Shown: positions 32,296 to 42,540, counted from the stretch's first letter. The stretch is 64,000 nucleotides of DNA from Flavobacterium psychrophilum (GCA_003243255.1 QFQM01000002.1:40194-104193), one strand, 5' to 3'. Numbers and translations: made by a program. The notes: generated by a model from the letters alone, not told the origin.

Positions 32296-33714
32296 TTAGA
32301 ATTTGTTTTCTACTTCCGCCGCCTCAAGCATTAGGTAATGCAGGTCGGTGTTCTTAACGAATGGCTTAAGCAGTTCACTACCCGGACCAAACATTGCCAG
32401 CTCTACATAATCGGCAGAGTGATCCATGCTTATCCAGCCTACTGAATTGTGTTTTTGCTGTATCTGTGCAAAAGCTTTGAATGGTACTTTCTTGTAATTG
32501 TATAATCCGCCTTCTTCCTTATGTAGCCCATCATAGTAGGTAAGTATAGTTTTGGCGTCTTCTTCAGAGATTGTAGTTGCATTGGCACTTTCTACGATCT
32601 CACGAACTTTCGCCGATGTATCGCCCGGTTTAATGGTATTCAGTATCCATTCATTGGTATGTGTATACTTCTGAATGCTGTCAAAATTATTGTTGGCTTC
32701 TTTGCCGGATATCACCCCCGGGTTAGCGTTACCGTGGTCGGTAGTTATGACAACAAGGGTTTCGCCATCTTTTGCAGCAAAATCAATAGCTACTTTAACA
32801 GCTTCATCAAAACCTACCTGATCGTATAGTAATGCCCCTATGTCGTTAGCATGTGCACCCCAATCTACTTTTCCGGCTTCAATCTGAAGTACAAATCCAT
32901 TTTTGTTTCCTTTCATACGGTCAATAGCTTTCTGGGCCATTTCAGCAAGGGTAGGAGTGGCATTAGTTAACGCTTTATCATTAGTCCTGTCAATGTTGTA
33001 CGGAAGTCCGTCATCTGCAAATACTCCTAATATCGGTTTGCTGTTATCCGCAGCCATCATTTCCTGACGGTTACGTGCTACCTGCCAGCCTTTGGCTTTG
33101 TATTGTGCATAAACATCTTTTTTATCCTTGCGGATGTCGGAACTAAAATAGTTATTACCACCGCCCATCATAATGTCAAAACTAAGTTCAAGGTATTGCT
33201 CGGCAATATCTTCCTGAGCGTTACGGCTCTTGCTGTTTACGCAAAATCCGGCAGGGGTAGCGTGGGTAATGGGTACTGTGGTTACACAGCCCGCCATTTT
33301 ACCTGCTTTTTTAAACTTTTGCCAGATAGGCATATGCATTTCACCATTTGGGCCAACATTAAGCGAACCATTGTTTACCCTGAAACCGCCTCCCCATGAA
33401 GAACTACCGGCTGATGAGTCGGTTACGATGGAATTTGCTGAAGCAGTATCCATAAGGGCGCGGCTTATACGCTGGTCTTTGTATAGCTGAAGCCAGTTAG
33501 AACCTTTTCCGGTTTTGCGGTTCAGGTAAAGGTCGGCCATGTTAAGCGTACCCGTACTCATACCGTCACTCACCATAAAGATGATATTTTTGGCTTTTTT
33601 ATTCTTATTTAAGGTTTCTATGTCAAGAATATTAGCTGTACTCTCAGATGGGTTGATAAGTGTCGCGCCTAAAGTAAATAGCGAACCATTCCTGAAAAAC
33701 TTTCTTCTGTTCAT
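32296..33714 (-). CDS. Alkaline phosphatase (PhoA-like), Tat-exported
   Basis: 472 aa. Twin-arginine type signal: NRRKFFRNGSLFTLGATLI at the start. Metal and nucleophile sites: FMVSDGMSTGT (D), TDSSAGSSSWGGG (nucleophile serine in D-S-S-A, about 104-107), GAHANDIGALL and VVITTDHGNANPG (DHG metal motif). Releases phosphate from organic phosphate in the periplasm or at the surface. Monocistronic with its own terminator; no phosphate box was identified by eye. Confidence 0.93.
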   Translation of the reverse strand: MNRRKFFRNGSLFTLGATLINPSESTANILDIETLNKNKKAKNIIFMVSDGMSTGTLNMADLYLNRKTGKGSNWLQLYKDQRISRALMDTASANSIVTDSSAGSSSWGGGFRVNNGSLNVGPNGEMHMPIWQKFKKAGKMAGCVTTVPITHATPAGFCVNSKSRNAQEDIAEQYLELSFDIMMGGGNNYFSSDIRKDKKDVYAQYKAKGWQVARNRQEMMAADNSKPILGVFADDGLPYNIDRTNDKALTNATPTLAEMAQKAIDRMKGNKNGFVLQIEAGKVDWGAHANDIGALLYDQVGFDEAVKVAIDFAAKDGETLVVITTDHGNANPGVISGKEANNNFDSIQKYTHTNEWILNTIKPGDTSAKVREIVESANATTISEEDAKTILTYYDGLHKEEGGLYNYKKVPFKAFAQIQQKHNSVGWISMDHSADYVELAMFGPGSELLKPFVKNTDLHYLMLEAAEVENKF

Positions 33715-33813
33715 TGTAAATTAATTAGAAAGCCAAAGTTAAGAAAGTAAAGCACAATGCGGCTTGAGTCTATATTATTTAACTGTTATGGATTTGGTGA
33801 AAAATAAAGCTAT

Positions 33814-33840
33814 AAAAAAACCGCACTTTTCAGCACGGTT
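33814..33840 (-). terminator. Terminator of lysA
   Basis: Minus strand AACCGTGC...GTGCGGTT hairpin with seven T after it, 30 bases downstream of the lysA stop. Confidence 0.7.
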
Positions 33841-33871
33841 CTTATTACTAAAAACAATTATTTAAATAACC

Positions 33872-35116
33872 TTATACGGTTACAGCTTCTCTCTTTTCAG
33901 TTTTTTTTTCTTCGAAATCCATGATCACCTGGTTACGTACGATATCTTCAAACGTTTCACGTTCCCTGATTAAATGTCCTTTGCCTTCGTACCAAAGTAC
34001 TTCCGCAGGGCGAACACGAGAGTTATAATTGCTGCTCATAGAGAAACAATAAGCTCCTGCATTGCGGAAACATAGTATATCACCTTCTTTGATTTCGGCA
34101 ATCTTACGGTTGCTGCCAAAAGTATCGGTCTCACAGATATAACCAACTACTGAGTAGAAACGGTCTTTACCTTTAGGGTTAGAGATATTATCTATATTAT
34201 GGTGTGATCCGTAGAACATAGGGCGTATCAGGTGGTTAAAACCACTGTCTATACCTGCAAACACTGTTGAAGTTGTTTGTTTTACCACATTTACTTTGGC
34301 AAGGAAAACACCTGCTTCGCTCACAAGGAATTTGCCCGGTTCGAATGTTAGGGTAAGATCGCGTCCGTAGGCAGCACAGAATGAATTGAATCTTTTGCCA
34401 AGTTTTTTACCTAATTCTTCAACATCTGTCTGTATATCATCTTTTTTGTAAGGTACTTTAAATCCGCTTCCAAAATCAAGGAACTCAAGGTCTTTGAACT
34501 GAGCTGCGGTTTCAAACAATATTTCGGCTGCATAAAGGAATACCTCGATATCAAGGATATCTGATCCTGTATGCATATGTATTCCGTTAATGCGCATACC
34601 TGTATTCTGTACGATACGTAAAAGGTGAGGCATCTGGTGAATAGAAATACCGAATTTACTGTCGATATGCCCTACAGATATGTTGCTGTTACCACCCGCC
34701 ATAACGTGAGGGTTGATGCGTATACATACCGGGGTAGTAGGGTGTTTTGCACCAAACTGCTCTAATATAGACAGGTTATCAATATTTATCTGTACGCCAA
34801 GGGCAGCTACTTCTTCAATTTCTTCCATAGATACCCCGTTTGGAGTATATATGATCATATCGGGAGAATAGCCGGCAAGCAGTCCTAACTGAACTTCCTG
34901 AATTGAAACAGTATCAAGGCCTGAGCCCATTTGTTTCAGTAGCTTAAGTATCGATATATTTGATAATGCCTTTACAGCATAGTTTATCCTTAGATGATTT
35001 ACCTTTGAAAAAGCTTTTTCAAGCCTTAAATACTGAGATTGTATTTTTTCCGCATCATATACATATAGCGGGCTTCCGAATTCTTCTGCCAGTTGCAGTA
35101 ATTGTTTAGTGTCCAT
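33872..35116 (-). CDS. lysA: Diaminopimelate decarboxylase
   Basis: 414 aa alanine-racemase-fold decarboxylase. Last step of lysine synthesis: meso-DAP to lysine plus CO2. PLP lysine in NYAVKALSN (about 49); VSIQEVQLGL; HMHTGSDI; GSGFKVPY; the GIDSGFNHLIRPMFYG segment; CETDTFGSN (active-site cysteine) and CFRNAGAYCFSMSSNYN. Own promoter region and terminator, not in an operon. Confidence 0.94.
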   Translation of the reverse strand: MDTKQLLQLAEEFGSPLYVYDAEKIQSQYLRLEKAFSKVNHLRINYAVKALSNISILKLLKQMGSGLDTVSIQEVQLGLLAGYSPDMIIYTPNGVSMEEIEEVAALGVQINIDNLSILEQFGAKHPTTPVCIRINPHVMAGGNSNISVGHIDSKFGISIHQMPHLLRIVQNTGMRINGIHMHTGSDILDIEVFLYAAEILFETAAQFKDLEFLDFGSGFKVPYKKDDIQTDVEELGKKLGKRFNSFCAAYGRDLTLTFEPGKFLVSEAGVFLAKVNVVKQTTSTVFAGIDSGFNHLIRPMFYGSHHNIDNISNPKGKDRFYSVVGYICETDTFGSNRKIAEIKEGDILCFRNAGAYCFSMSSNYNSRVRPAEVLWYEGKGHLIRERETFEDIVRNQVIMDFEEKKTEKREAVTV

Positions 35117-35277
35117 CGTCGTTAATCACTTTAGTAGAATGCAAAAGTACTTATACTATAATACTTAAAAAAGTAAATAACAGAACATTAACAAAATATA
35201 ACAAAAAGTTATAAATATAACAAAAAGAAAAAGTTTATCGTTTTCAAATCACAGATTATTACAGGTAAAGTCTGCAT

Positions 35278-35709
35278 TTATGGAATTAAATCGGCTCTTA
35301 CAAAGGTATACTTAATTCCGTCTACTGGAGAACTGTCAAGAATAAGCTGCCCATTTGCATCAATACTGTAACAATAAAAGGTATAGGTGTCTACATCCAT
35401 TGATTTTGAGCATCCTTCTATTTCTGAGGTATTGTCTTTTATGGCATAATCATAATTACCGGTGTCAAGGCCATCAGCTTTCTCATCGTCGGTATTGTTG
35501 TTTGTTATCTGAACCGTACCATTGGAATTAAATTTCCATCTTATGAGTCCTTCTTCAAAATCATAGTTTGATCCGGCAAAGCCACCTGTGGCATTAACAA
35601 GAGTCCATTGATGGAGAAGAGGATCTGTTGGTTTTTTATCGTCGTCATTATTACAGCTGCTTAGGCTAAATAAAAGTACAGATAACAACGGGAGTAGTAT
35701 TTTTTTCAT
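35278..35709 (-). CDS. Lipocalin-like lipoprotein, paralogue of 35985-36404
   Basis: 143 aa from ATG at 35709 (upstream ATG at 35757 lacks a signal). Lipobox signal ending LLFSLSSCNNDDD. Then WTLVNATGGFAGSNYDFEEG, RWKFNSNGTVQITN, a GNYDYAI strand and a final GIKYTFVRADL strand, a lipocalin-like barrel pattern. Clearly paralogous to the neighbour gene (shared LVN.(S/T)GGFAG.(N/D).(F)). Function unknown. Confidence 0.7.
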   Translation of the reverse strand: MKKILLPLLSVLLFSLSSCNNDDDKKPTDPLLHQWTLVNATGGFAGSNYDFEEGLIRWKFNSNGTVQITNNNTDDEKADGLDTGNYDYAIKDNTSEIEGCSKSMDVDTYTFYCYSIDANGQLILDSSPVDGIKYTFVRADLIP

Positions 35710-35863
35710 AGCTATATTAAATTGGATTGGTATAATAAAATAAGGATTTCCGGGCATACCTTAAGCGGCAGTGACGAGTTGCTCTTTGGGTCCTGCCCGA
35801 AAATACAGGAAGTAATAACAAATAGTTAACTATGAACTGCAATTACAGTTGCAGTTTATGGTT

Positions 35864-35944
35864 TTATACGCGGGATTTTCTTCTTTTTGCCAGATAGATA
35901 AATGTAAGCACTATTGTGGTTACTAAGCAGAGAATAGTTTTCAT
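35864..35944 (-). CDS. Possible 26-aa single-helix membrane microprotein
   Basis: ATG to TAA encodes MKTILCLVTTIVLTFIYLA followed by KRRKSRV: one hydrophobic helix and a basic cytoplasmic tail. Between the two lipoprotein genes on the same strand, 40 bases after the upstream one. Below normal gene-calling length, so coding status is only suggested by the neat membrane topology. Confidence 0.3.
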   Translation of the reverse strand: MKTILCLVTTIVLTFIYLAKRRKSRV

Positions 35945-35984
35945 GATCAATTGTTGTTTAGTTTATGTTGTAAGAGATAAGCGT

Positions 35985-36404
35985 TTATCGTTTAAATGTA
36001 AGTGTGAACATATCTGCGCCTACGGGGGTAAATACCATGATGTTGCCGGTAATACTCACACAGCCCAGATCCATTTCTTCAAGATTTAAGGTTTTATCGC
36101 AAGTTTCAGGGGAGACCTCGTTAGAAAGCATATAATAATTGTATGTGCCGGTAGGAACCGTCATTCCATTTTCATTATCAGCTTCATTTACAATGGCGAT
36201 TTTACCGCTCTCAGTGTCAAATGTCCATATTATATCTCCCGGTTCAAAATTAAGATCCTGTCCTGCAAAGCCACCACTTTGATTAACAAGATTCCATTTG
36301 CCGGTCATCTCCGCCGGGGTATTGTCGGAGTATTTGTCTTCATCACCAACACAGCTAACCATCACCAGTGCGGGAATCAGTAAAAAGGGTACAATTTTTC
36401 TCAT
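35985..36404 (-). CDS. Lipocalin-like lipoprotein, paralogue of 35278-35709
   Basis: 139 aa with lipobox signal ending ALVMVSCVGDED. WNLVNQSGGFAGQDLNFEPG, IWTFDTESGKIAIVN, GTYNYYML, and a C-terminal VFTPVGADMFTLTFKR strand. Same architecture as the downstream gene, so a tandem duplication with divergence. Outer-membrane or periplasmic lipoprotein of unknown function. Confidence 0.7.
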   Translation of the reverse strand: MRKIVPFLLIPALVMVSCVGDEDKYSDNTPAEMTGKWNLVNQSGGFAGQDLNFEPGDIIWTFDTESGKIAIVNEADNENGMTVPTGTYNYYMLSNEVSPETCDKTLNLEEMDLGCVSITGNIMVFTPVGADMFTLTFKR

Positions 36405-36658
36405 AGCATTAGATTGTTTTGTTTGTCGTTCTTTTTAAGAATAGATGGCAAATGCTAAAAATGGTTGCGTTAAGTTAAGCAATTTTTAACAAATATTATT
36501 AATTTGATAATAAAAAATTATTAATGGATTATATAAGTATAAAGTGAATTTAAAGACAGACGACTTAGCATAGTACCTAAATAAAGGTGGTCATAACACT
36601 GAAAATCCGAAGGTGGATAAAAAATTAAAAATACTTATGGTCGTTGGATGTATTTTGC

Positions 36659-36666
36659 TATTTTTG
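36659..36666 (+). promoter_or_regulatory. -7 box of the sucC promoter
   Basis: TATTTTTG fits TAnnTTTG and lies about 31 bases before the sucC ATG. No perfect -33 TTG at the usual distance was seen. Confidence 0.4.
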
Positions 36667-36697
36667 TTCCACTTTTAATAAGATAAATGCAATACTT

Positions 36698-37891
36698 ATG
36701 AATTTACACGAATATCAGGGAAAAGAAATACTGGCCAGCCATGGTGTACGCGTTCAGCGCGGTATCGTTGCTAACAGTCCTGCTGAAGCGGTAACAGCTG
36801 CAAAACAGTTAACTGCAGAAACAGGAACTTCATGGCATGTTGTTAAAGCACAGATACACGCAGGTGGCCGTGGAAAAGGCGGAGGCGTTAAGCTTGCTAA
36901 AAACCTTCAGCAGGTAGAAGAGATCGCAGGACAAATAATAGGTATGGACCTTATTACTCCTCAGACTCCACCTACAGGTAAAAGAGTACACAAAGTACTT
37001 ATTGCTGAAGATGTATACTACCCGGGAGAAAGTGAAACTTCAGAATTCTATATGTCTGTTCTTTTGAACAGAGGTCGTGGCCGTAACATGATTATGTATT
37101 CTACCGAAGGTGGTATGGATATCGAAGAAGTTGCTGAGCACACACCACACCTTATCTTTACTGAAGAGATTGATCCTGCTGTTGGTCTTCAGGGCTTTCA
37201 GGCAAGAAGAATTGCCTTTAACCTTGGCCTTAGCGGAAATGCTTTCAAAGAAATGACTGCTTTTGTGGCTGCTCTTTACAAAGCATATATCGATAGCGAT
37301 GCTTCTATGTTTGAGATCAACCCTGTTCTTAAAACATCTGATGATAAAATCATGGCTGTAGATGCTAAAGTTGTTCTTGATGACAATGCACTTTACAGAC
37401 AAAAGAAATACGCTGACATGCGTGACATCCGTGAGGAGAACCCAATCGAAGTTGAGGCTAAAGAAGTTGGTCTTAACTACGTTGACCTTGACGGTACAGT
37501 AGGTTGTATGGTAAACGGTGCTGGTCTTGCAATGGCAACTATGGACCTTATCAAATATGCAGGTTTTGAACCGGCTAACTTCCTTGACGTAGGTGGTACT
37601 GCTGATGCTAAACGTGTTGAGACTGCTTTCCGTATCATCCTTAAAGATCCTAACGTAAAAGCTATCCTTATTAACATCTTTGGTGGTATCGTTCGTTGTG
37701 ACCGTGTTGCTCAGGGTGTTGTTGATGCTTACAAAAACATGGGTGACTCTATTAAAGTGCCTATCATTGTACGTCTTCAGGGCACTAATGCAGATATCGC
37801 TAAAGAACTTATCGATAACTCTGGTATGCCAATCCTTTCTGCTACATTGTTCCAGGAAGCTGCAGATCAGGTTAAAGCTGCACTTAGCTAG
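36698..37891 (+). CDS. sucC: Succinyl-CoA ligase (ADP-forming) beta subunit
   Basis: 397 aa from ATG at 36698 (the frame upstream is not conserved-looking). TCA cycle enzyme: succinyl-CoA plus ADP (or GDP) plus phosphate to succinate plus ATP. ATP-grasp domain: [17 protein letters not shown] start, [28 protein letters not shown]. CoA-ligase half: [45 protein letters not shown]. Codons look highly optimised. The alpha subunit (sucD) is not adjacent, as is usual in Bacteroidota. Confidence 0.97.
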   Translation: MNLHEYQGKEILASHGVRVQRGIVANSPAEAVTAAKQLTAETGTSWHVVKAQIHAGGRGKGGGVKLAKNLQQVEEIAGQIIGMDLITPQTPPTGKRVHKVLIAEDVYYPGESETSEFYMSVLLNRGRGRNMIMYSTEGGMDIEEVAEHTPHLIFTEEIDPAVGLQGFQARRIAFNLGLSGNAFKEMTAFVAALYKAYIDSDASMFEINPVLKTSDDKIMAVDAKVVLDDNALYRQKKYADMRDIREENPIEVEAKEVGLNYVDLDGTVGCMVNGAGLAMATMDLIKYAGFEPANFLDVGGTADAKRVETAFRIILKDPNVKAILINIFGGIVRCDRVAQGVVDAYKNMGDSIKVPIIVRLQGTNADIAKELIDNSGMPILSATLFQEAADQVKAALS

Positions 37892-37924
37892 TAGTTTTCT
37901 AAACTAATACATATAACATATACT

Positions 37925-37960
37925 AAAAATCCTATTCGCGTTTGTGGATAGGATTTTTTT
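37925..37960 (+). terminator. Terminator of sucC
   Basis: AAAATCCTAT...ATAGGATTTT with a run of T afterwards, 30 bases past the sucC stop. Confidence 0.85.
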
Positions 37961-38051
37961 TACAATATTGTTTATTGCATAGTATTGTTTTGTCTGAAAA
38001 TTTCAATTAATATAATTATTATTGCACTTTATAAAATACAATTGAATTCTT

Positions 38052-39011
38052 ATGAAAAATTGGACTAAGCCTCTGATTGGTATTGTATCACCTTGTTATA
38101 ACGAGGAAGCTGTGCTGAAGGAAACATCAGAACAACTGCATGTGCTTTTAGAACAGCTTATTGCTAATGATAAGATTTCTGATGAAAGTTTTATAGCATT
38201 TGTTGACGATGGTAGCCGAGATGCTACATGGTCTATTATTGAAGAATTGAGCAGACAAAAAAAACATATAAAAGGATTAAAGCTGGCGGGAAATGTAGGA
38301 CATCAAAATGCTTTATTAGCAGGACTTTTGAGTTTCAATGATGAAGCAGATGCTTTAATCTCTATAGATGCCGATTTACAGGATGATATTAGCGTTATAG
38401 CTGATATGATTGAAAAGTTCAAGTCAGGTACTGATACTGTCTATGGTGTAAGGAATAAGCGTGAAACCGATACTTTTTTTAAAAAGAATACGGCACTTAT
38501 GTTTTATTACATTATGAAAAAAATGAAGGTAAATGTACTTCATAATCATGCAGATTACCGATTATGCAGTCATAGGGTAATCGCAGCACTTTCAGGCTAT
38601 AATGAAGTGAATCTTTTCCTTAGAGGTATTATACCGTCAATAGGTTTTAGGAGTGATGTGGTATATTATGACAGGCTGGAAAGATTTGCCGGAGAGTCCA
38701 AATATCCATTAAAAAAAATGCTTTCTTTTGCCTGGAATGGTATAACTTCTTTTAGTACGTTCCCTCTAAAGTTAGTAACAGGTATTGGTTTTGTCATCTT
38801 TTTTGTATGTCTTTTAATGAGTGCTTACGCATTGGTTTCTTTATTTAATGGCACGAATGTGCCTGGTTGGGTTTCAACTGTACTCCCAATGTATTTTCTT
38901 GGAGGAGTACAGCTGTTTTGTTTTGGTATAGTAGGTGAATATGTAGGTAAGATATATTCTGAAGTTAAGCAAAGGCCACGCTACATTATAGAGAAAAGAC
39001 TGGATTCTTAG
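38052..39011 (+). CDS. Family 2 glycosyltransferase, polyprenyl-phosphate type (GtrB/ArnC-like)
   Basis: 319 aa. GT-A domain with GIVSPCYNEEAVLKET, FVDDGSRDATW, NVGHQNALLAGL and SIDADLQDD (DxD-like metal site), then RNKRETDTFFKK. Two C-terminal membrane helices (about 230-255 and 268-295), as in enzymes that glycosylate a lipid carrier on the cytoplasmic face. Next to a convergent multi-spanning membrane protein that may use the product. Confidence 0.9.
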   Translation: MKNWTKPLIGIVSPCYNEEAVLKETSEQLHVLLEQLIANDKISDESFIAFVDDGSRDATWSIIEELSRQKKHIKGLKLAGNVGHQNALLAGLLSFNDEADALISIDADLQDDISVIADMIEKFKSGTDTVYGVRNKRETDTFFKKNTALMFYYIMKKMKVNVLHNHADYRLCSHRVIAALSGYNEVNLFLRGIIPSIGFRSDVVYYDRLERFAGESKYPLKKMLSFAWNGITSFSTFPLKLVTGIGFVIFFVCLLMSAYALVSLFNGTNVPGWVSTVLPMYFLGGVQLFCFGIVGEYVGKIYSEVKQRPRYIIEKRLDS

Positions 39012-39021
39012 ATTGGTTTTG

Positions 39022-40479
39022 TTATTCTTCAGGGTAATGGAAGTATATTTTTCGGGGTATTATGTTGTAATATTCTAACAGCATTGCTGAATTTTCACTT
39101 TCCTTACAATCAGTGTTAAAGGACCATCGTGTTAACTCACAATTTCTTTCTAATAATATGCAGTCTTCTTTTGAGGCTGCAACTTTCTTCATTGTTTCTA
39201 TTTCACATGCCAGTTTAGGGTTTTCATGTAGATTGATGTCTTTTTTGGTGTAAAAAACAATCAGTACTGAAGCTAAAGCTACAGGGAATATTTTTTTTAG
39301 TCCGGCCAGGCGTAATAATAGTATCATTGTTGAAGCTGACCAGCAAAAGAAAATAATGCACAATACAGGAGTAAGGGTGTCGCGCCTTAAAATTAGCGGC
39401 CTGTAAAAACGGTAGCCTCCTAAAGGCAATAATAAAATGTAAAGGATACTGAAAATTAAAAGGAAAACCAGAATTTGAAAATATTTTGGATATTCTTTTT
39501 TGTATAAGATATATACAACTACTGTACAAATAATTGCTGAAACAAGAATATATGGAACACCTGAGCCTACACTAAAAAAAACTTTTTTAATACCTTTTAA
39601 TAATAATGAATATCGCTCAGATAAAGGTGTTGGCTCACCATTTTCACTGTTATTAGTTCCAATATGCATTGAATATAAACTAAAAAAGCCTGCGGAAAGC
39701 AATGTTATTAAAACTGACTTATTTATTTTATTTATTGAATTCCATAGCCTTACTATGAAATTAGACTTATCATAATTGTCAAAGTTTTTCCATAATAAAT
39801 ATGGGAATATGATAATATTGCTCAGGATTATTACCGGAGCGGTGAGTGGACCGAAAAATGAAAGTAAAAGAGCAAAAAATATCCAACCCGTGATAAATAA
39901 TTTTGAAGATACCATGTCATTTCCTTTAACAAAATGATTATAGTATGGTAAGTAAAAAATAAGAAGCGCAGCCATTGGCAGAGCATAAAACATAGTGTAA
40001 GTTATAGCAATGTCAATAAGTGGTAAATAGGTTATAAACTTCTCTTCTGTCTGAAACAAAGGAGTTATAAGTATGGCTGCAATGAGGATATATTTCCATT
40101 TGAAATTAATCCATCCTGAGACATAATAACTCAGTAGAAAAAGAAGTAAAATGTGAATTGTTAATTTCGCAATCACAATACTTAAGTGTACGCTTTCAAT
40201 AGGAGAGACAACACTTTGTAATATAAATGGGACTGTTTTAAAATAACCGGACATTACTGCATGTGCAGTAAATCGGTTTGTGGCGGCATATTTTTCACCG
40301 GCCAAAGCAGAAAATCCAAGTGGGTCTTCTAAAACTTTATCGTAAGGAGAAACTCCTAAAACAAGTGCAGGGAAATCGCCATCAATAGTTGATTTTGAAT
40401 ATTGATAGCATGAATAGGCTATATCAGCGAAAAGTAAAAGAGCTAAAAGTAGATATAAAAGTTTTTTTCCAAAATTCAT
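39022..40479 (-). CDS. Multi-spanning membrane protein, possible glycosyltransferase-like
   Basis: 485 aa with about ten to eleven membrane helices and a short soluble C-terminal tail rich in Cys and Glu. No catalytic motif is certain; overall shape is that of GtrII/GT-C-like proteins, and the neighbouring GtrB-like enzyme makes that plausible. Convergent with it, ten bases apart. Family not recognised with confidence. Confidence 0.5.
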   Translation of the reverse strand: MNFGKKLLYLLLALLLFADIAYSCYQYSKSTIDGDFPALVLGVSPYDKVLEDPLGFSALAGEKYAATNRFTAHAVMSGYFKTVPFILQSVVSPIESVHLSIVIAKLTIHILLLFLLSYYVSGWINFKWKYILIAAILITPLFQTEEKFITYLPLIDIAITYTMFYALPMAALLIFYLPYYNHFVKGNDMVSSKLFITGWIFFALLLSFFGPLTAPVIILSNIIIFPYLLWKNFDNYDKSNFIVRLWNSINKINKSVLITLLSAGFFSLYSMHIGTNNSENGEPTPLSERYSLLLKGIKKVFFSVGSGVPYILVSAIICTVVVYILYKKEYPKYFQILVFLLIFSILYILLLPLGGYRFYRPLILRRDTLTPVLCIIFFCWSASTMILLLRLAGLKKIFPVALASVLIVFYTKKDINLHENPKLACEIETMKKVAASKEDCILLERNCELTRWSFNTDCKESENSAMLLEYYNIIPRKIYFHYPEE

Positions 40480-40537
40480 GCTTGCTAATTTTGTACGAAA
40501 ATATATAATATGTTTTAGTTAGACGTTTTTTCTGTAA

Positions 40538-41347
40538 CTATTTTTTATCAAGTATTCTTTTTACTTCATTCAGTAATAATGGATAGGCAGGATATGCCAT
40601 ATTATGACCGTAACCGTCTAGCTCAAGTAGTTTTGTTTCTTTATGTCCGTTTAGTTTCATGGCGCGGGCCATATAAGCATTCTCTTCATAACGTCCCAGC
40701 ATTTCAAGTTCCCTGTCGCCGGTAATTAATAATAAAGGAGGAGCATCACCACGTACATGATAAAGAGGAGCCATCTCATCAATTAATGGCTGTGTATCTC
40801 TCATTCCTTTTTCCTTTCGTACTGTAAAGTGTGTTATGCATTGTCCGCTAAAAGGAATCAGTCCGGCTACTTTGTTGGCATCAATATTATATTTTGATAG
40901 ATACTTTTTATCAAGTACTGTCATCATCGCCAGATAACCACCGGCCGAATGCCCGGAAATGAATATTTTCGACACATCGCCTCCATATTTACCGATGTTG
41001 TTGAATACCCATGCAATGGCAGCTGCACTATCTTCAATACAATTTAAGGCTTTTACATTAGGGCTAAGCCTGTAGCCGACACCAATTATGCAGTAACCTT
41101 TATCTTTTAGCTCTTCGGGAATCTCTTTATGCCATCCTGTCAATCCGCCTCCGTGAAACCAAAGTATGGTAGCAAAACCTGTAGAATTTTTAGGGTAATA
41201 AATATCCATTACACAACGCTCGGCTGCATAACTGTCTCCTTTATAGATGTTATCAGGATAATATTTTACATTAGATTGTGTGGTGTATTCCGTTTTTTGG
41301 GCAAATACTCCAAAGGTAACGAATAAGGCTATCAGCAAATGTTTCAT
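40538..41347 (-). CDS. Secreted alpha/beta hydrolase (esterase/lipase-like)
   Basis: 269 aa. Signal peptide MKHLLIALFVTFGVFAQ. Oxyanion motif WFHGGGLTG, nucleophile elbow FISGHSAGGYLAMM (S near 131), acid in LLITGDRELEM (D), histidine in LDGYGHNMAYP. Resembles carbohydrate or acyl esterases of the BD-FAE/HSL group. Periplasmic or exported. Confidence 0.85.
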   Translation of the reverse strand: MKHLLIALFVTFGVFAQKTEYTTQSNVKYYPDNIYKGDSYAAERCVMDIYYPKNSTGFATILWFHGGGLTGWHKEIPEELKDKGYCIIGVGYRLSPNVKALNCIEDSAAAIAWVFNNIGKYGGDVSKIFISGHSAGGYLAMMTVLDKKYLSKYNIDANKVAGLIPFSGQCITHFTVRKEKGMRDTQPLIDEMAPLYHVRGDAPPLLLITGDRELEMLGRYEENAYMARAMKLNGHKETKLLELDGYGHNMAYPAYPLLLNEVKRILDKK

Positions 41348-41427
41348 AAGAATAGTGTTTAGCCAAATATAAAGAATATGTGGTATACACTATATGAACT
41401 ATTGCTATTAATGCACTCGTCTGATTG

Positions 41428-41856
41428 CTATTTTTTTGAAGAGAAGGAGTTGATGTTCTCTCTCCAGTAATCAATCAGGTTTTTGATTTTCTCTTTATAG
41501 CGATTATAGTCGTTCCCTTTGTGGATATATCCCTGAATCGCAAGTTTATTGGCCTGTTTGATAGAATATTCGTCCTGAGCGTTAGAGATAAAAATATATG
41601 GAATGTCTTTATCAGCAAGGATCTCTTCTTCTAATATCATGTCCCTTAACTCAAATCCGCCAAGTTTTGGCATATTGATATCGGATATTATGATAAAAGG
41701 GTTTACTTCAGGTCTTCTGATATATTCCAGGGCTTCTGTGCTGTCAGAAAAAAATATTATGTTATTCTTGTAGCCGAGATCTTTAAAAATTTCCTGTAAA
41801 ATTTCCCTGTCATCTTCATCATCTTCAATAACAAGTATATCCCTGTGCATTTTCAT
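41428..41856 (-). CDS. Single-domain response regulator (CheY-like)
   Basis: 142 aa with only a receiver domain: ILVIEDDEDDREIL (acidic pocket), IISDINMPKLGGFEL (phospho-acceptor D near 60), FISNAQDEYSI and IHKGNDYNRYK (K). The form of the Rcp1-like receivers of Bacteroidota. No effector domain, so it works through another protein. No histidine kinase adjacent on this strand. Confidence 0.9.
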   Translation of the reverse strand: MKMHRDILVIEDDEDDREILQEIFKDLGYKNNIIFFSDSTEALEYIRRPEVNPFIIISDINMPKLGGFELRDMILEEEILADKDIPYIFISNAQDEYSIKQANKLAIQGYIHKGNDYNRYKEKIKNLIDYWRENINSFSSKK

Positions 41857-42024
41857 AATAAGTGGTTTTGGTTAATGGGGGCGGAGGTATTATACTGCAA
41901 AATAAGCATATTTACTGAAACTGGAATTACGGTTTTTCCGCAATTCTTTACAAACTGCATCATTTTATATAAGTAAATTCCTTAAATTGCGGTATCTAAA
42001 TTACCTACTATAAACTGCTGAAAA

Positions 42025-42540
42025 ATGAAATTAAAATTATTTTTTGCCTCTGTAATTCTTTTTACTACACTTGTTGCCAATGCGCAGGAAGAGGCTTCAG
42101 TATTAATGAAACAGGCCTATACACAGGCTGTTAAAGAAAACAAGAAAGTCTTTGTTATGTTTCATGCTTCATGGTGCGGCTGGTGTAAAAAGATGGATAA
42201 TAACATGAAAACGGCAGCTACAGCTAAGTTGTTTACAGATAATTATGTGATAGTGCATTTGGATGTAAAAGAATCACCTAAAACTAAGGATTTAGAAAAT
42301 CCCGGAGGTGAAGATTTGCTTAAGAAATACAAAGGAGAACAGGCTGGTCTTCCGTTTTGGTTAATATTAGATGCTAAGGGTGCGGTAATTACTGATTCAT
42401 TTAACACTAAGGGTGAAAATTTAGGCTGTCCGTCGAGCCCGGATGAAGTAACTGAATTTACTGCCAAACTTAAAAAGACTTCTAAACTAAACGACAAACA
42501 ACTTGCAGTAATACGGGAAACGTTTGTAATAAAGAAGTAG
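42025..42540 (+). CDS. Secreted thioredoxin-fold protein with CGWC active site
   Basis: 171 aa. Signal peptide MKLKLFFASVILFTTLVANAQ. Thioredoxin_7/DUF255-like: FVMFHASWCGWCKKMDNNM holds the CGWC redox pair (about 50-53), then VIVHLDVKESPKT, and AGLPFWLILDAKG with the cis-proline region. Probably a periplasmic disulfide oxidoreductase. Followed by a rhodanese gene; a redox or sulfur role is likely. Confidence 0.88.
   Translation: MKLKLFFASVILFTTLVANAQEEASVLMKQAYTQAVKENKKVFVMFHASWCGWCKKMDNNMKTAATAKLFTDNYVIVHLDVKESPKTKDLENPGGEDLLKKYKGEQAGLPFWLILDAKGAVITDSFNTKGENLGCPSSPDEVTEFTAKLKKTSKLNDKQLAVIRETFVIKK

Noticed and set aside
35760..35830. Possible small RNA before the microprotein ORF
   Set aside because: GC-rich words occur but no promoter, stem set or T tract together support a gene.
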